The translations under genes and the position numbers were made by a program. A stretch of 64,000 nt of DNA from an uncultured Alistipes sp. (GTDB lineage: Bacteria; Bacteroidota; Bacteroidia; Bacteroidales; Rikenellaceae): contig CANQIF010000001.1 of the NCBI GenBank assembly GCA_947623965.1, positions 248,001 through 312,000 on the forward strand, written 5' to 3'. Position 1 is the stretch's first letter. The number at the start of each line of letters is the position of its first letter. The notes below the pieces were generated by a model that saw only the letters and a program-made list of their open reading frames with translations, ran no database searches and had not been told where the DNA came from. Of this stretch, positions 34,692 to 45,067 are shown piece by piece.

Positions 34692-34728
34692 AAAAACAGC
34701 GATCCGGCCCCGCAGAGGGTCGGATCGC
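34692..34728 (-). terminator. Terminator of the OmpA/TPR lipoprotein gene
   Basis: Stem GCGATCCG (34699-34706) / CGGATCGC (34721-34728); on the minus strand followed by TGTTTTTG. Confidence 0.75.
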
Positions 34729-34751
34729 AACTATCGCTCCAAAGAGAGGGG

Positions 34752-36482
34752 TTATTTCACCACCTCTTTCAACAGAATGTCCTTGGCGGCACGGGCGGCC
34801 AGCGCGGGATTCTTCGCCGTGGCGCTGTTCAGCTGCGCCTTGGCTGCCACCAGGTCGCCCTGCTTGGCGGCGATCACGGCGCGCAGGTAGTCGGCCTCGG
34901 CCGACGTATCCGACGCCAGAGCGCGCTTGGCCGTCGCAAGGTCGTTGTTCATCACGGCAACGACCGCAGCGTTGTACCCATCCAGACGTCCCGCAGCGGC
35001 GTTGTAGTCGCCCTCGGCGGCAGCCAGAGCGGCCTTCGCCTCGGCATCGACCGAAGCGGCGTACTTCTTCGCCTCGTCCGTCCGTCCGGCGGCCAGGTTG
35101 GCCAGCAGCAGGTTCTTGTTGAGCTCGCTCGACGAGTCGAGCTTGGCAGCCCGCTCGAACGACTTCATCGCCAGATCGTTGGCGCCCATCTTCGTCAGGG
35201 CGACACCCAGGTTGTTATAAACGCGGGGGTCGTTGTACTTCGAGACGGCGACCGTCAGGATCTTCACCTGCTGCTCGGGGTCCTTCGTCAGCTCCCCGGC
35301 AGCATAGAGATACTCCTCGACCGTCAGCTCGCGGCCGCTGCGCACGGCCTCGAGAATCTCGTCGTCGGTATTGCCCTGCACGTCGGTGCTGTTGATGATC
35401 TGCGCACGGCGCAGCTCGGGCAGCACGTCGCTCTTGAGCTCCTCGAAGACCGACGAGAGGTTTTTGATCTCCTTCTCGCGCTCCACGGGCGAGTTGTAGA
35501 GGCTCAGCACCTGGAGAATCAGGTTCTTGTCCTCGATGTTCGACTGCTCGATGAGCTCCCTGAAGCCGTCCCAGTCCTCACCGTAGGCGGCGGCGTCCAC
35601 CTCGAGCCCCGTATCGGAGAGAAGTTTGGCAACCAGCCGCTTCGACGATTCGCTGCGCGCCTTCGACAGTTTGTCGTTGAGCGCCTCCGGACCGTCGGGC
35701 GAAGCGTAGCCCTTCACGGCGATGTTCTGCGTGGCGCGGTCGTTCTGCAGGTTGTTGTCCACCGTCATGCGGAAGATGTCGAGGTTGGCGTCGCGCTCGT
35801 TCTCGGCCGTCACGGTCGAGGAGTTGATACCGTAGCGCATGTCGGTCTTCGTGACGACCGTCTTCACCTTCTTGTAGTTGTGGGCCATGGGCTCCATGAC
35901 AGCGCCGTACTGGATCCGCTTCTGCAGCGTATTCAGACCGTAGGCGACCGTCAGGCCGAAGTCGCGCCGCAGGGCCTCCCGGGCGCGCTTGTCCATGCCC
36001 CGCAGCACGGCGGCCTGCTCCTTGGTCGGGATCGAGCCGTCGTTCAGGTTCACCAGCGTGAACTCCTTGCAAGCCCCCTTCGGGCACTTGATCTCGGCGC
36101 GCAACTGGAGCTCGCAGCGATCCATGCGCTCGTCATAGGGGAACTCGACGCGCTGCGTGTAGCTGCCGCCCCGGGCATCGACCACCGTGTAGTTGTCCTT
36201 GACACCCGAGCCCTGGAAATATTTCGTCGTACCGGCGACCTCTCCCCCCTCGAAGACCAGCACGGGCGTCACGCGCAGGATGGCCTTCGTGTTGAAGTAG
36301 TCCGCCGGGAAAGTCACGCGGATCTCGGCCGCGACGACGCCGTTGTTCAGTACGAGCACCTCGGGGGTGGCCGTCACCTTCACGGCATCGGGATTCTTCG
36401 CCATGCGGGAGAAGCAGTTGCAGCCCGTGCAGACCGCCATGGCGGCTGCCAGCACAACGCAAAGTTTCATGAGCTGTTTCAT
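34752..36482 (-). CDS. Outer-membrane lipoprotein with OmpA-like and TPR regions
   Basis: 576 residues. Lipoprotein signal with Cys21 (VCTGC). N-terminal beta-rich region (about 30-160) described only in Bacteroidota; an OmpA-like segment (about 245-330) with IAVKGYASPDGPEALNDKLSKARSESSKRL, the peptidoglycan-binding loop pattern; then TPR-like helices (about 400-575: DPRVYNNLGVALTKMGANDLAMKSFERAAKLD). Likely links outer membrane and cell wall. Own terminator; 24 bases separate its start from the pnp stop, so it is probably co-transcribed from pnp. Confidence 0.8.
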   Translation of the reverse strand: MKQLMKLCVVLAAAMAVCTGCNCFSRMAKNPDAVKVTATPEVLVLNNGVVAAEIRVTFPADYFNTKAILRVTPVLVFEGGEVAGTTKYFQGSGVKDNYTVVDARGGSYTQRVEFPYDERMDRCELQLRAEIKCPKGACKEFTLVNLNDGSIPTKEQAAVLRGMDKRAREALRRDFGLTVAYGLNTLQKRIQYGAVMEPMAHNYKKVKTVVTKTDMRYGINSSTVTAENERDANLDIFRMTVDNNLQNDRATQNIAVKGYASPDGPEALNDKLSKARSESSKRLVAKLLSDTGLEVDAAAYGEDWDGFRELIEQSNIEDKNLILQVLSLYNSPVEREKEIKNLSSVFEELKSDVLPELRRAQIINSTDVQGNTDDEILEAVRSGRELTVEEYLYAAGELTKDPEQQVKILTVAVSKYNDPRVYNNLGVALTKMGANDLAMKSFERAAKLDSSSELNKNLLLANLAAGRTDEAKKYAASVDAEAKAALAAAEGDYNAAAGRLDGYNAAVVAVMNNDLATAKRALASDTSAEADYLRAVIAAKQGDLVAAKAQLNSATAKNPALAARAAKDILLKEVVK

Positions 36483-36506
36483 AATCGATTGGTTTTAAGG
36501 TGTTCG

Positions 36507-38714
36507 CTATTCATTTTTGCGATCGGGGCGCGGGCGGCGCTCCGGGCGTGGGCGGCGCTCCCGCTCGACGAAGCCTTCGGGCTTCGGCAGCAGCGCCTTG
36601 CGCGAAAGACGCAGCTTGCCCGTCTTCTCGTCGATGCCGATCAGCTTCACGTCGATCTCGTCGCCCTCCTTGAGGCCGGTCTCCTCCATCGTCTCGAAGC
36701 GCTTGTAGTCGATCTCCGAAATGTGGAGCAGGGCATCCTTGCCGGGCATGATCTCGACGAAGGCGCCGAAGGCGACGATCGAACGCACCTTGCCGCGGTA
36801 GGTCTCGCCCACCTCGGGCTGGGCCACGATCGCCTTGATGCGCTGCAGGGCGCCGTCGAGGGCCGCCTTGTCCACGCCGAAAATATCGACGATGCCCTTC
36901 TCGTCGACCTCCGTGATGGTGATCGTCGTGTTCGTCGTCTTCTGGATATCCTGGATCACCTTGCCGCCGGGGCCGATCACGGCGCCGATGAGATCCTGCG
37001 GAATGGTGATCTGGACGATGCGCGGCACGAAGGGACGGTAGTCGGCGCGCGGCTCGGCGATGCAGGCCGTAAGCTTGTCGAGGATGTACATGCGGCCCTT
37101 GCGCGCCTGCTCCAGTGCGGCGGCCAGCACCTCGTACGAGAGGCCGTCCACCTTGATATCCATCTGCGTGGCGGTGATGCCGTCGCGCGTACCGGTCACC
37201 TTGAAGTCCATGTCGCCGAGGTGGTCCTCATCGCCGAGGATGTCCGACAGCACGGCCCACTTGCCCGTGGCCGAATCCGAAATCAACCCCATGGCGATGC
37301 CCGACACGGGTTTCTTGAGCTTCACGCCGGCATCCATGAGGGCCAGCGTGCCGGCGCAGACGGTCGCCATCGACGACGAGCCGTTCGACTCGAGAATGTC
37401 CGAGACGACGCGCACGGCGTAGGGATTCTCCTCGCCCAGCGGCACCATCGGCTTCAGGGCGCGCCATGCGAGGTGGCCGTGGCCGATCTCGCGGCGCGAC
37501 AGACCGCGGGCGGCTTTCGCCTCGCCCGTCGAGAAGGGCGGGAAGTTGTAGTGCAGCACGAACTGCTCGGTGCCCTGCACGAGCACCTCGTCCTTGACCT
37601 TCTCATCGAGTTTCGTGCCGAGCGTGACCGTCGCGAGCGCCTGCGTCTCGCCGCGGGTGAAGATCGCCGAGCCGTGGGCGCAGGGCAGGTAGCCCACCTC
37701 GCACCAGATCGGGCGAATCTCGTCCGTGCGACGGCCGTCGAGGCGCTTGCCCTCGTCGAGGATCATGTTGCGCATGGCCTTCTTCTGGACGTCGTCGTGG
37801 AAGTATTTGTGGATGAGCGGGGCCTTCTCCACGAGCTCCTCCTCTGTGTAGCGGGCGGCGAACTCGGCCTCCAGCGCGTTGAAGAGGTCCTCGCGCTCGT
37901 GCTTCATCGTGCCGCTCGTGGCGATGGCGTAGGCCTTGTCGTAGAGCTCGCGGATGATCGTCTGGCGCAGCTCCTCGTCGTTCACCTCGTGGCAGTAGGT
38001 GCGCTTCACATCCTTGCCGAGCTCCTTCATGAGCTCGATCTCGACGGCGCAGTGCTTCTTGATCTCCTCGTGGGCGAACTTGATGGCCCCGAGCATCACC
38101 TCCTCCGAGACCTCCTTCATTTCGCCCTCGACCATGAGGATGTTGTCGATCGTACCGCCGACCATGATGTCGAGGTCGCACTCGGGCATCTCCGAGAAGC
38201 CCGGGTTGATGGCATACCGGCCGTTCTTGCGGACGACGCGCACCTCCGAAATGGGGCCGCCGAACGGAATGTCCGAAACGGCCAGGGCGGCCGAGGCGGC
38301 CAGACCGGCCAGGGCGTCGGGCTGGGTGTCCTTGTCGGCCGAAATGAGGTTTACGGTGACGTAGACCTCGGCGTGGTAGTCCGCGGGGAAGAGCGGACGC
38401 AGGGCGCGGTCGATCAGGCGGGCCGTGAGCACCTCGGAGTCGTTGGCCTTGCCTTCGCGCTTCATGAAGCCGCCCGGGTAACGGCCCGCAGCGGCGTATT
38501 TCTCCTTATACTCGACCTGCAGCGGCATGAAGTCGGTATCGGGTTTCGCATCCTTGGCGGCCACCACGGTGCCGAGCAGCATCGTGTCGCCCATCTTGAC
38601 GACGACCGCACCGTCGGCCTGCTTGGCCAGTTTGCCCGTCTCGATCTCGATCACGCGGCCGTCGGCCAGCCGGATCTCCTTACGGACAGCATTGTACAGT
38701 TTTTGTTCTTCCAT
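36507..38714 (-). CDS. pnp: Polyribonucleotide nucleotidyltransferase (PNPase)
   Basis: 735 residues, cytoplasmic. Phosphorolytic 3'-5' exoribonuclease of RNA turnover. Two RNase PH domains (about 10-140 and 320-540), with [12 protein letters not shown] and the second-domain [25 protein letters not shown] domain ([20 protein letters not shown], about 570-590), S1 domain ([33 protein letters not shown]) and a basic Arg/Pro-rich tail. Normal length. Follows rpsO in the classic order. Confidence 0.97.
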   Translation of the reverse strand: MEEQKLYNAVRKEIRLADGRVIEIETGKLAKQADGAVVVKMGDTMLLGTVVAAKDAKPDTDFMPLQVEYKEKYAAAGRYPGGFMKREGKANDSEVLTARLIDRALRPLFPADYHAEVYVTVNLISADKDTQPDALAGLAASAALAVSDIPFGGPISEVRVVRKNGRYAINPGFSEMPECDLDIMVGGTIDNILMVEGEMKEVSEEVMLGAIKFAHEEIKKHCAVEIELMKELGKDVKRTYCHEVNDEELRQTIIRELYDKAYAIATSGTMKHEREDLFNALEAEFAARYTEEELVEKAPLIHKYFHDDVQKKAMRNMILDEGKRLDGRRTDEIRPIWCEVGYLPCAHGSAIFTRGETQALATVTLGTKLDEKVKDEVLVQGTEQFVLHYNFPPFSTGEAKAARGLSRREIGHGHLAWRALKPMVPLGEENPYAVRVVSDILESNGSSSMATVCAGTLALMDAGVKLKKPVSGIAMGLISDSATGKWAVLSDILGDEDHLGDMDFKVTGTRDGITATQMDIKVDGLSYEVLAAALEQARKGRMYILDKLTACIAEPRADYRPFVPRIVQITIPQDLIGAVIGPGGKVIQDIQKTTNTTITITEVDEKGIVDIFGVDKAALDGALQRIKAIVAQPEVGETYRGKVRSIVAFGAFVEIMPGKDALLHISEIDYKRFETMEETGLKEGDEIDVKLIGIDEKTGKLRLSRKALLPKPEGFVERERRPRPERRPRPDRKNE

Positions 38715-38929
38715 TGTTTTTTATAACCTGTGTGTTTGTTTTTCGTTCTTCGTTCGGGGCTGCGGGGAGTTTCGTTCAGCGCCTCCGGGAAACTTCGCTT
38801 TCTGTTTCACGCCTCCGGGGCCTTTCAGCCCCCCCCCGTTCGGCTCCTTCATTTTGCACCTCCCGGTTCGCTCCTCTGACGTTCCGACTCCCCCCCCCGC
38901 TACCCCCTCCCGGGGTCGCAGGGGACCGT
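38715..38929. other. rpsO-pnp intergenic region with two C9 tracts
   Basis: No gene. Runs of nine C at 38829-38837 and 38890-38898. Their presence in non-coding DNA shows that long G/C homopolymers are a regular feature of this sequence. Confidence 0.6.
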
Positions 38930-38969
38930 AAAAATGAAGGCAAGCCCCGATCGGGGGATTGCCCTCATT
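38930..38969 (-). terminator. Terminator after rpsO
   Basis: On the minus strand GGCAATCCCC and GGGGCTTGCC pair, followed by TTCATTTTTAC. Confidence 0.75.
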
Positions 38970-38982
38970 CGCTCCTCGCGGA

Positions 38983-39255
38983 CTACTTGCGGAGGTTGAG
39001 CTTCTTGACGATCGCGCGGTAGCGCTCGATATCGACCTCCTTCAGGTACTCCAGCAACTGGCGGCGCTTACCGATCATGCGCAGCATGGCGCGCTGCGTG
39101 CCGAAATCGTGCCGGTTGTTCTTGAGGTGTTCCGTAAGGTGGGCAATACGGTACGAAAACAAGGCGATCTGGCTCTCGGGCGAACCCGTGTCCGTGTTAG
39201 ACTTGCCGTACTGACCGAAAAGCTCCTGCTTTTTCTCTGCTGTTAAATAAGCCAT
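38983..39255 (-). CDS. rpsO: 30S ribosomal protein S15
   Basis: 90 residues, full length. Diagnostic stretches: DTGSPESQIALFSYRI (22-37), LTEHLKNNRHDFGTQRAML (40-58) and GKRRQLLEYLK (62-72). Binds 16S rRNA early in small-subunit assembly. Promoter TACCTTTG at 39328-39335. The pnp gene lies downstream, as in many bacteria. Confidence 0.98.
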   Translation of the reverse strand: MAYLTAEKKQELFGQYGKSNTDTGSPESQIALFSYRIAHLTEHLKNNRHDFGTQRAMLRMIGKRRQLLEYLKEVDIERYRAIVKKLNLRK

Positions 39256-39327
39256 AATGTGTTGAGTTATTAACGTTCACTTTACGACGCATTCCCCTTA
39301 CTTACGGAATCACGCCAAAGTGCAGTG

Positions 39328-39335
39328 CAAAGGTA
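39328..39335 (-). promoter_or_regulatory. -7 promoter box of rpsO
   Basis: TACCTTTG, minus strand, 72 bases from the start; divergent from the apbE promoter. Confidence 0.6.
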
Positions 39336-39419
39336 CGAATTAAATTAAGATTCCCACCCAAAAACGAAAAAATTTCGGTGCAATTTCGTCCGAAACGGAG
39401 ACGAAAGGCAAAATTGTCG

Positions 39420-39427
39420 TATTTTTG
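39420..39427 (+). promoter_or_regulatory. -7 promoter box of apbE
   Basis: TATTTTTG, 20 bases before the apbE start codon. Confidence 0.6.
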
Positions 39428-39447
39428 CCGAAAAAGCGATCGATTTT

Positions 39448-40464
39448 ATGACCAAACGACGGATTGCGGCGCTGCTCGCCGCCGCGCTGCTGGCCGCCGG
39501 AGCGGCCGGCTGCCGGGCGCGGCACGCTTATCGCACGGTGGACGGCGTGATGCTCGGCACGCGGCTGCACCTCATCGCCGACACCCCGGCCGAGGCGCAG
39601 GAGCTCTACGCCGCCGCGATGCGGCTCGACGCCGAGGCGAAGCGCTCGATGTCGCTCTTCGACCCGCAGTCGCTCCTCAACCGGCTGAACCGCAACGAGA
39701 CCGACACGATCGACGCCCACATCCGGCGCAACCTGCTGCTGGCCGACTCTGTGGCGCGCCTCTCCGGCGGCGCCTACGACATTACCGTAGCGCCCCTCGT
39801 GCAGGCCTGGGGCTTCGCGGGGCGCGCGGCCGAGGAGGCGCCGAATGTCGATTCGCTGCTCGCCTTCGTCGGCTTCGACAAGATCCGCATCGAGGGCGGC
39901 CGGCTCCGCAAGGCCGACCCGCGCGTGCAGCTCGACCTGAACTCGGTCGCCAAGGGCTACACGGTCGATCTGCTGGCCGCGCTCGTCGAGCGCACCGGGG
40001 CGGAGAACTACATCGTCGACATCGGCGGCGAGGTGCGCTGCCGCGGCGTCAACCGCTCGGGGAAACCCTGGCGCATCGGCGTCGAGAGCCCCTACGACGG
40101 CAACATGACCGACGGCGAATACATCGAGCGGCGCATCGCCCTCACCGGCGGCGCGATGGCCACCTCGGGCAACTACCGCCGCTTCTACCTCGACGCGTCG
40201 GGACGCAAGGTGGCCCACACGATCGACCCGCACACGGGCTACAGCCGCCTCTCGCGGCTGCTCTCGGCGACGGTCGTGGCGCCGACCTGCGCCGAGGCCG
40301 ACGCCCTCGGGACGATGTTCATGGCCCTGGGCGACGAGGCGGCCCTGCGCTTCGCCGCCGGCCGCCCCGACCTGCCCGTTTATCTCATTTTGGCGGCCGA
40401 CGGCGGCGAAGGGTTCGAGGAGTACCTCTCGCCCGCCATGGAAAAACTGATTATCAAGGATTGA
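39448..40464 (+). CDS. apbE: FAD:protein FMN transferase (ApbE), lipoprotein
   Basis: 338 residues. Lipobox GAAGC (Cys22). Transfers FMN from FAD to Thr of target flavoproteins such as NqrB/NqrC and RnfG/D in the periplasm. Seen: GTRLHLIADT, LFDPQSLLNRLNRNE, GGAYDITVAPLVQAWGF, LDLNSVAKGYTVDLLA, NYIVDIGGEVRCRG, and the metal-site region THTIDP-like (AHTIDPHTG) with ADALGTMFMALG. Normal length. The lipid kinase gene starts 11 bases later, so they are co-transcribed. Confidence 0.95.
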   Translation: MTKRRIAALLAAALLAAGAAGCRARHAYRTVDGVMLGTRLHLIADTPAEAQELYAAAMRLDAEAKRSMSLFDPQSLLNRLNRNETDTIDAHIRRNLLLADSVARLSGGAYDITVAPLVQAWGFAGRAAEEAPNVDSLLAFVGFDKIRIEGGRLRKADPRVQLDLNSVAKGYTVDLLAALVERTGAENYIVDIGGEVRCRGVNRSGKPWRIGVESPYDGNMTDGEYIERRIALTGGAMATSGNYRRFYLDASGRKVAHTIDPHTGYSRLSRLLSATVVAPTCAEADALGTMFMALGDEAALRFAAGRPDLPVYLILAADGGEGFEEYLSPAMEKLIIKD

Positions 40465-40474
40465 CGCATATCGC

Positions 40475-41344
40475 ATGAAACGCGCGCTTTTTCTCTACAA
40501 CCTCCGTTCCGGCCGCGGCCGGATCCTCGACAGCAAGGATGAGATCCTCGACGTCTTCCACTCGTACGGCTACGACGTCGTAGACCGCCCGATCGTCTTC
40601 GAACGCAACCCCTTCGCAGAGGGGGCGGACTACGACTTGGCGGTGGTCGCCGGCGGCGACGGCTCGGTGAACTACTTGGTCAACTGCCTCCGGCGGGCGG
40701 GCCGCGACCTGCCGATCGGCGTCATCCCGGCCGGCACGGCCAACGACTTCGCGGGGGCGCTCGGCATGTCCAGGGATCCCGTCGAGGCGGCCCGGCAGAT
40801 CGCCGGAGGGCGGATCGAACGGGTGGACTGCGGCCGCGCGAACGGCCTCTACTTCGTCAACATCTTTTCGTTCGGCCTCTTCACGACCACCTCGCAGCGC
40901 ACGCCCGACCTCCGCAAGCACCGTTACGGCAAACTGGCCTACCTCATGGAGGGGATCAAGGAGCTGCGCCGCATGCACGACATTCCGCTGCGGATCGAGG
41001 CCGACGGCCGCGAGCTGGCGATCAACTCGCTCATCACGCTCATCTTCAACGGCGAAACGGCGGGCGGCTTCCGGCTGGCGCGCCGCTCGTCGATCACCGA
41101 CGGGGCCTTCGACTGCCTGCTGCTCGAACGGCGCAGCTTCCTCCACGCGTGCTGGACGATGATCCGCTACCTGCTGGGCGGCGAGCCGCGGGCGATCCGC
41201 CACCTGCACGCCTCGCAGATCGTCATCCGCTCGGCGGTGCAGGAGCCCACCGACGTCGACGGACAGCAGGGGGTCGCGTTTCCCGTGCAGCTGCAGTGTC
41301 TGGCGGGCGAGCTTCAGGTGCAGGGACCGCACCGCAACGACTGA
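40475..41344 (+). CDS. Diacylglycerol kinase-family lipid kinase
   Basis: 289 residues, membrane-associated. DAGK catalytic motif VVAGGDGSVNYLVNCL (about 58-73) and PIGVIPAGTANDFAGALGM (about 85-103); the C-terminal lobe has [19 protein letters not shown] and TDGAFDCLLLE. YegS/BmrU-like enzymes phosphorylate diacylglycerol, sphingoid bases or similar lipids. Second gene after apbE; an AraC-type regulator follows 17 bases later. Confidence 0.88.
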   Translation: MKRALFLYNLRSGRGRILDSKDEILDVFHSYGYDVVDRPIVFERNPFAEGADYDLAVVAGGDGSVNYLVNCLRRAGRDLPIGVIPAGTANDFAGALGMSRDPVEAARQIAGGRIERVDCGRANGLYFVNIFSFGLFTTTSQRTPDLRKHRYGKLAYLMEGIKELRRMHDIPLRIEADGRELAINSLITLIFNGETAGGFRLARRSSITDGAFDCLLLERRSFLHACWTMIRYLLGGEPRAIRHLHASQIVIRSAVQEPTDVDGQQGVAFPVQLQCLAGELQVQGPHRND

Positions 41345-41361
41345 AACACCCCCTCCGAACC

Positions 41362-42267
41362 ATGGCAGCCGACATCCATACCTCTGCAGGCGCCGCAGGC
41401 ATCGACAAGATCTCGATCCAGCGGATCAAGCGCATGTTGAACGACGTGTCGTACCTCTCGGACGACCTGGTCTTCACCTCGCTGACGGCGCAGTCGAACC
41501 CCACTGAACACGCTTCGAAGTCGATCGACGGCTTCGCGGCGATCATCATGATGACGGGCGAGGCGACCCTGCAGATCAACCTCCGCAGCTACACGATCCG
41601 CCCCAACACGATCGTCTTCTTCAGCCCCGACTCGATCATCCGGACCGAACGCGCATCGGCCAACGCGGCGGGGTACATGCTGGCCTACTCCAAGTCGTTC
41701 ATCAACGACATCCAGGTCGGCCTCTCGACGGCGCTGCCGATCTACATGCAGTTCCGCAAATCGCCCGTGCTGAAAGTGACGCAGGAGGAGGTGACCGAGG
41801 TTCTGCAGCTCTTCCAGCTCATGAAGCGGCTGATGCACAGCGGCAAGGAGCGCTACCTGCACGAGATGGTCCGCACGCTCTTCACGACGGCCTTCTACCT
41901 GATCGCCGAGATCAGCGGCCGCGAGCAGGCCGCGCCGGCCAAGCAGGGGCGCTGCGAGGTGATCTTCGAACGCTTCATGAAGCTGCTCGAGGAGCACTGC
42001 CGCAGCGAACGCAACGTGGGCTTCTACGCCGACCGGCTCGGGCTGACGTCCAAATACTTCTCGGCAGCGGTCAAGGAGGTGAGCGGCAAGACGGCGGCGC
42101 GCTGGATCGACGAGGCGGTGATCCTCGAGGCCAAGACGCTGCTGCGGTATTCGGGACTGAGCATCCAGGAGATCGCCGCCCGCCTCAACTTCTCGACCCA
42201 GTCCTTCTTCGGCAAGTATTTCAAACAGCACACGGGCGAGTCCCCCTCGCGCTACAAACACAAATAA
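41362..42267 (+). CDS. AraC-family transcriptional regulator
   Basis: 301 residues. N-terminal cupin-like sensing domain (about 40-180: [36 protein letters not shown]) and C-terminal AraC helix-turn-helix pair (about 205-300: [34 protein letters not shown] ... [33 protein letters not shown]). Ligand and targets unknown. Spacing to the lipid kinase suggests one operon. Confidence 0.9.
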   Translation: MAADIHTSAGAAGIDKISIQRIKRMLNDVSYLSDDLVFTSLTAQSNPTEHASKSIDGFAAIIMMTGEATLQINLRSYTIRPNTIVFFSPDSIIRTERASANAAGYMLAYSKSFINDIQVGLSTALPIYMQFRKSPVLKVTQEEVTEVLQLFQLMKRLMHSGKERYLHEMVRTLFTTAFYLIAEISGREQAAPAKQGRCEVIFERFMKLLEEHCRSERNVGFYADRLGLTSKYFSAAVKEVSGKTAARWIDEAVILEAKTLLRYSGLSIQEIAARLNFSTQSFFGKYFKQHTGESPSRYKHK

Positions 42268-42325
42268 CGGCCGCCGGACCGCTTTCGGGAAGCCGCGGCC
42301 GCCGTTCATACGAAACACACGCACC

Positions 42326-43174
42326 ATGCACTTTATCGGAGCACATGTCAGCGCTTCGGGCGGTTTGGAGAACGCCCCGCGCAACGCCCGCGCCCTCGGG
42401 GCGACGGGCTTCGCCCTCTTCACGAAGAACCAGCGCCAGTGGAGCGCCGCACCCCTCACGGCGGCGCAGATCGACGCCTTCCGCCGCGCCTGCGACGAGG
42501 GCGGCTACACGGCGGCGCAGATCCTGCCGCACGACTCCTACCTCATCAACCTGGGCCACCCCGACGATGCGGCGCTCGAGAAGTCGCGCACGGCCTTCGA
42601 CGAGGAGATGAAACGGTGCGAGCTGCTGGGGCTCGACCGCCTCAACTTCCACCCGGGGAGCCACCTGCGCACGATCGCCGAAGAGGCGTCGCTCGACCGC
42701 ATCGCAGCGAGCATCAACCGCGCGCTGGAGCGGACGCAGGGGGTGACGGCCGTCATCGAGAACACGGCGGGGCAGGGTTCGAACCTCGGCTACCGCTTCG
42801 AGCAGCTCGCCTACCTCATCGACCGCATCGAGGACCGTTCGCGCGTCGGGGTCTGCATCGACACCTGCCACGCCTTCGCGGCGGGCTACGACCTCACGAC
42901 CGCCGAAGCCTGCCGCCGGACCTTCGAGGCGTTCGAACGGACGGTCGGGTTCCGCTACCTGAAGGGGATGCACCTCAACGACGCGATGAAGCCTTGCGGC
43001 AGCCGCGTCGACCGCCATGCCCCGTTGGGCGAAGGGGCGATCGGCCTCGACTGCTTCCGGTTTCTGCTGACCGATCCCCGCTTCGAAGGGATCCCGCTGA
43101 TTCTCGAAACGCCCGACGAGAGCCGCTGGGCCGCAGAGATCGCCCTGCTGAAGAGCTTCGCCGAGGGGCGGTAG
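42326..43174 (+). CDS. nfo: Endonuclease IV (AP endonuclease)
   Basis: 282 residues, cytoplasmic. Cuts DNA 5' of abasic sites in base-excision repair. TIM barrel with metal-site motifs: [15 protein letters not shown] (4-18), RLNFHPGSH (His), [20 protein letters not shown] (Glu), [16 protein letters not shown] and [29 protein letters not shown]. Full length. 58 bases after the AraC gene. Confidence 0.95.
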   Translation: MHFIGAHVSASGGLENAPRNARALGATGFALFTKNQRQWSAAPLTAAQIDAFRRACDEGGYTAAQILPHDSYLINLGHPDDAALEKSRTAFDEEMKRCELLGLDRLNFHPGSHLRTIAEEASLDRIAASINRALERTQGVTAVIENTAGQGSNLGYRFEQLAYLIDRIEDRSRVGVCIDTCHAFAAGYDLTTAEACRRTFEAFERTVGFRYLKGMHLNDAMKPCGSRVDRHAPLGEGAIGLDCFRFLLTDPRFEGIPLILETPDESRWAAEIALLKSFAEGR

Positions 43175-43214
43175 TTCACTCGGTACCCATAGCTGCTGGT
43201 CGTTGTTGAGATGT

Positions 43215-43690
43215 TTTTGCGGCGAATTCGACGTCGCAGACATCGGCAGGAACCGACCTCGCAAGAGGTCGGCGGGCCGCAACTTGGGGGCGGCGGAGGT
43301 CCGCAGGCCGCTCGTGCAGGCTCACCGCTCGGCTGCGGGCTCGGCTCGAGAGGAATCGATCGCGCAGCGATCGGCGGGCCGGAGCTTCGCCCCCGCGAAG
43401 GCCCGCATTTCGCGTCCGCATCTGCGTCCGCTTGTGCGTATCCGTCGCAAGCCCCGGCCCTAACCCGCATATACAAAGCGAGCCTATTCAACTTTGAATC
43501 CTGAATTTTGAATTTCGGCCTTGAAAAGGCCGTGCGGGCCGCAGCCTCCCGGCAGCGGAGGCCCGCAACTCCTTGCAGTCGTGTGCATCCTCCGCAGGCT
43601 GCAGCCCGATTTCGTAATTTTGAATTTTGAATTATGAATTTGCGGCTCCGGCCGGAGCCGCCCGCCTACCCCGATTCCGGATGCTGCTAC
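43215..43690. repeat. Mosaic structured repeat array 7
   Basis: No gene. Mostly minus-oriented: hairpins CGACCTC-GCAA-GAGGTCG (43254-43271), CGATCGC-GCA-GCGATCG (43356-43372), CGGCCTT-GAA-AAGGCCG (43516-43532) and GCGGCTCC...GGAGCCGC (43642-43661), each next to its arm on the right (minus-strand 5') side. AT-rich tails at about 43488-43515 and 43614-43641. Confidence 0.85.
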
Positions 43691-43718
43691 CCCGGTTCCG
43701 GGTTTCGGACGTACCGGG

Positions 43719-43749
43719 TTGCGCGGAACGGAAAAGATGAATATCTTTG
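43719..43749 (+). promoter_or_regulatory. Promoter of the second AraC-type gene
   Basis: TTGC (43719-43722), 19-base spacer, TATCTTTG (43742-43749), 23 bases before the chosen start. Confidence 0.7.
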
Positions 43750-43772
43750 TTTTTGAAAAAAAACACGCCGCC

Positions 43773-44663
43773 ATGGAACTTCTCAAGGCCGATACCATCG
43801 AACGATACTGTCATTTCTACCAGCTCGAGGTGCGCCACCCGTTAGTGAACATCGTCCGCTTCGACCGGGCCGAACGCCTTGCCGACTACCGCATCGCCTA
43901 CGGCTTCTACGCCCTCTTTCTGAAGAAGACGCAGGGTTGCGTCATCGACTACGGCAAGACGCGCTACGACTTCGATGCCGGCACGGTGGTCGGCTTCGGC
44001 CCCGGCCAAACCGTAGGCATCCACCGCACCGAAGGGCCGGCGCCCGAAGCGATCGGGCTCCTCTTCCATCCCGATTTCCTGCACCGCACGCCGCTCGGGC
44101 AGCAGATCAAGCGGTACTCCTTCTTCGGATACGCCTCTACCGAGGCGCTTCATCTCTCGGTGGAGGAGCAGCGAACCATTGAGGACTACATGGAGAAGAT
44201 CGACAACGAGTTGCGGCACCCGATCGACAAGTTCACCAAATCGCTCGTCGTCTCGAACATCGAGGTGCTTCTCAACTACTGCATGCGTTTCTACGAGCGG
44301 CAGTTCATCACGCGCGAGGAGCTGAACCACGACGTGCTGGTGCGCTTCGAGCAACTGCTCGACGAGTACCTCTACACAGGGCGCGCGACCGAGGAGGGGG
44401 TGCCGACGGTGAAGTACTTCGCCGATCGAATTTGCCTTTCGCCCAACTATTTCGGCGACCTCATCAAATCCGAGACCGGACGTACGGCCCAGGAATACAT
44501 CCATCTGAAGATGATCGAGGCGGCCAAAAGCGGCATGTCCGATCCGGCAAAGAGCGTGCAGCAGATCGCCGACGCGCTGGGCTTCCGCTATCCGCAGCAC
44601 TTCGTCCGCTTCTTCAAGCGCGAGGTGGGTGTAACGCCGCGCGAATACCGGTTGACGCATTGA
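43773..44663 (+). CDS. AraC-family transcriptional regulator
   Basis: 296 residues. N-terminal sensing region (about 20-165: YGFYALFLKKTQGCVIDYGKTRYDFDAGTVVGFGPGQTV) and C-terminal AraC DNA-binding domain (about 195-296: TVKYFADRICLSPNYFGDLIKSETGRTAQEYIHLKMIEAAK ... SVQQIADALGFRYPQHFVRFFKREVGVTPREYR). The ATG at 43773 lies after the promoter; an earlier in-frame ATG overlaps it. Flanked by repeat arrays, so no target gene can be proposed. Confidence 0.9.
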   Translation: MELLKADTIERYCHFYQLEVRHPLVNIVRFDRAERLADYRIAYGFYALFLKKTQGCVIDYGKTRYDFDAGTVVGFGPGQTVGIHRTEGPAPEAIGLLFHPDFLHRTPLGQQIKRYSFFGYASTEALHLSVEEQRTIEDYMEKIDNELRHPIDKFTKSLVVSNIEVLLNYCMRFYERQFITREELNHDVLVRFEQLLDEYLYTGRATEEGVPTVKYFADRICLSPNYFGDLIKSETGRTAQEYIHLKMIEAAKSGMSDPAKSVQQIADALGFRYPQHFVRFFKREVGVTPREYRLTH

Positions 44664-44744
44664 ACTGTTGACACGATCGGCCTTAAAACAGGCGATCTCA
44701 CCAAGGTCGATTTTGTCGCAAGGCAAGCCCGTTCGGGCGCAAAT

Positions 44745-45050
44745 TCAGAATTATCAATCGGGGCGCAGCCTGCGGAGCACGCAGGTTCGGCAACGAACTG
44801 CGGGCCTCCGCCAGGCGGAGGCTGCGGGCTGTTGCGGCTCCTTTCCCGGAGCCGCAAATTCATAATTCAAAATTCAAGATTCAAAATTAAACGGGGTTGG
44901 TTGCCACGTTTGAATATACGTCTCGATTCGGGCGCAGCCTGCGGAGGGACGGCACGAGCGGACTTGCGGACGCGAGCTGCGGGCCTCCGCCGCCCCCAGG
45001 CTGCGGCCCGCCGATCGCTGCGCGATCGAATAGACCGGCAGAATACAAAT
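44745..45050. repeat. Mosaic structured repeat array 8
   Basis: No gene. CCTGCGGAG arm (about 44763-44833) whose interior contains GTTCG-GCAA-CGAAC, a stem with a GNRA-like loop; hairpin GCGGCTCC...GGAGCCGC (44834-44855); AT-rich tail (44856-44890); linker; a second arm (about 44934-45011) with hairpin CGATCGC-TGC-GCGATCG (45012-45028). Confidence 0.85.
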
Positions 45051-45067
45051 TCGAGCTCGGCTTACTC

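Noticed and set aside
35880..38726. A 948-codon open frame antisense to pnp and the OmpA/TPR gene
   Set aside because: Both covered genes are strongly supported and the antisense product has shadow-like His/Leu/Val/Asp composition.
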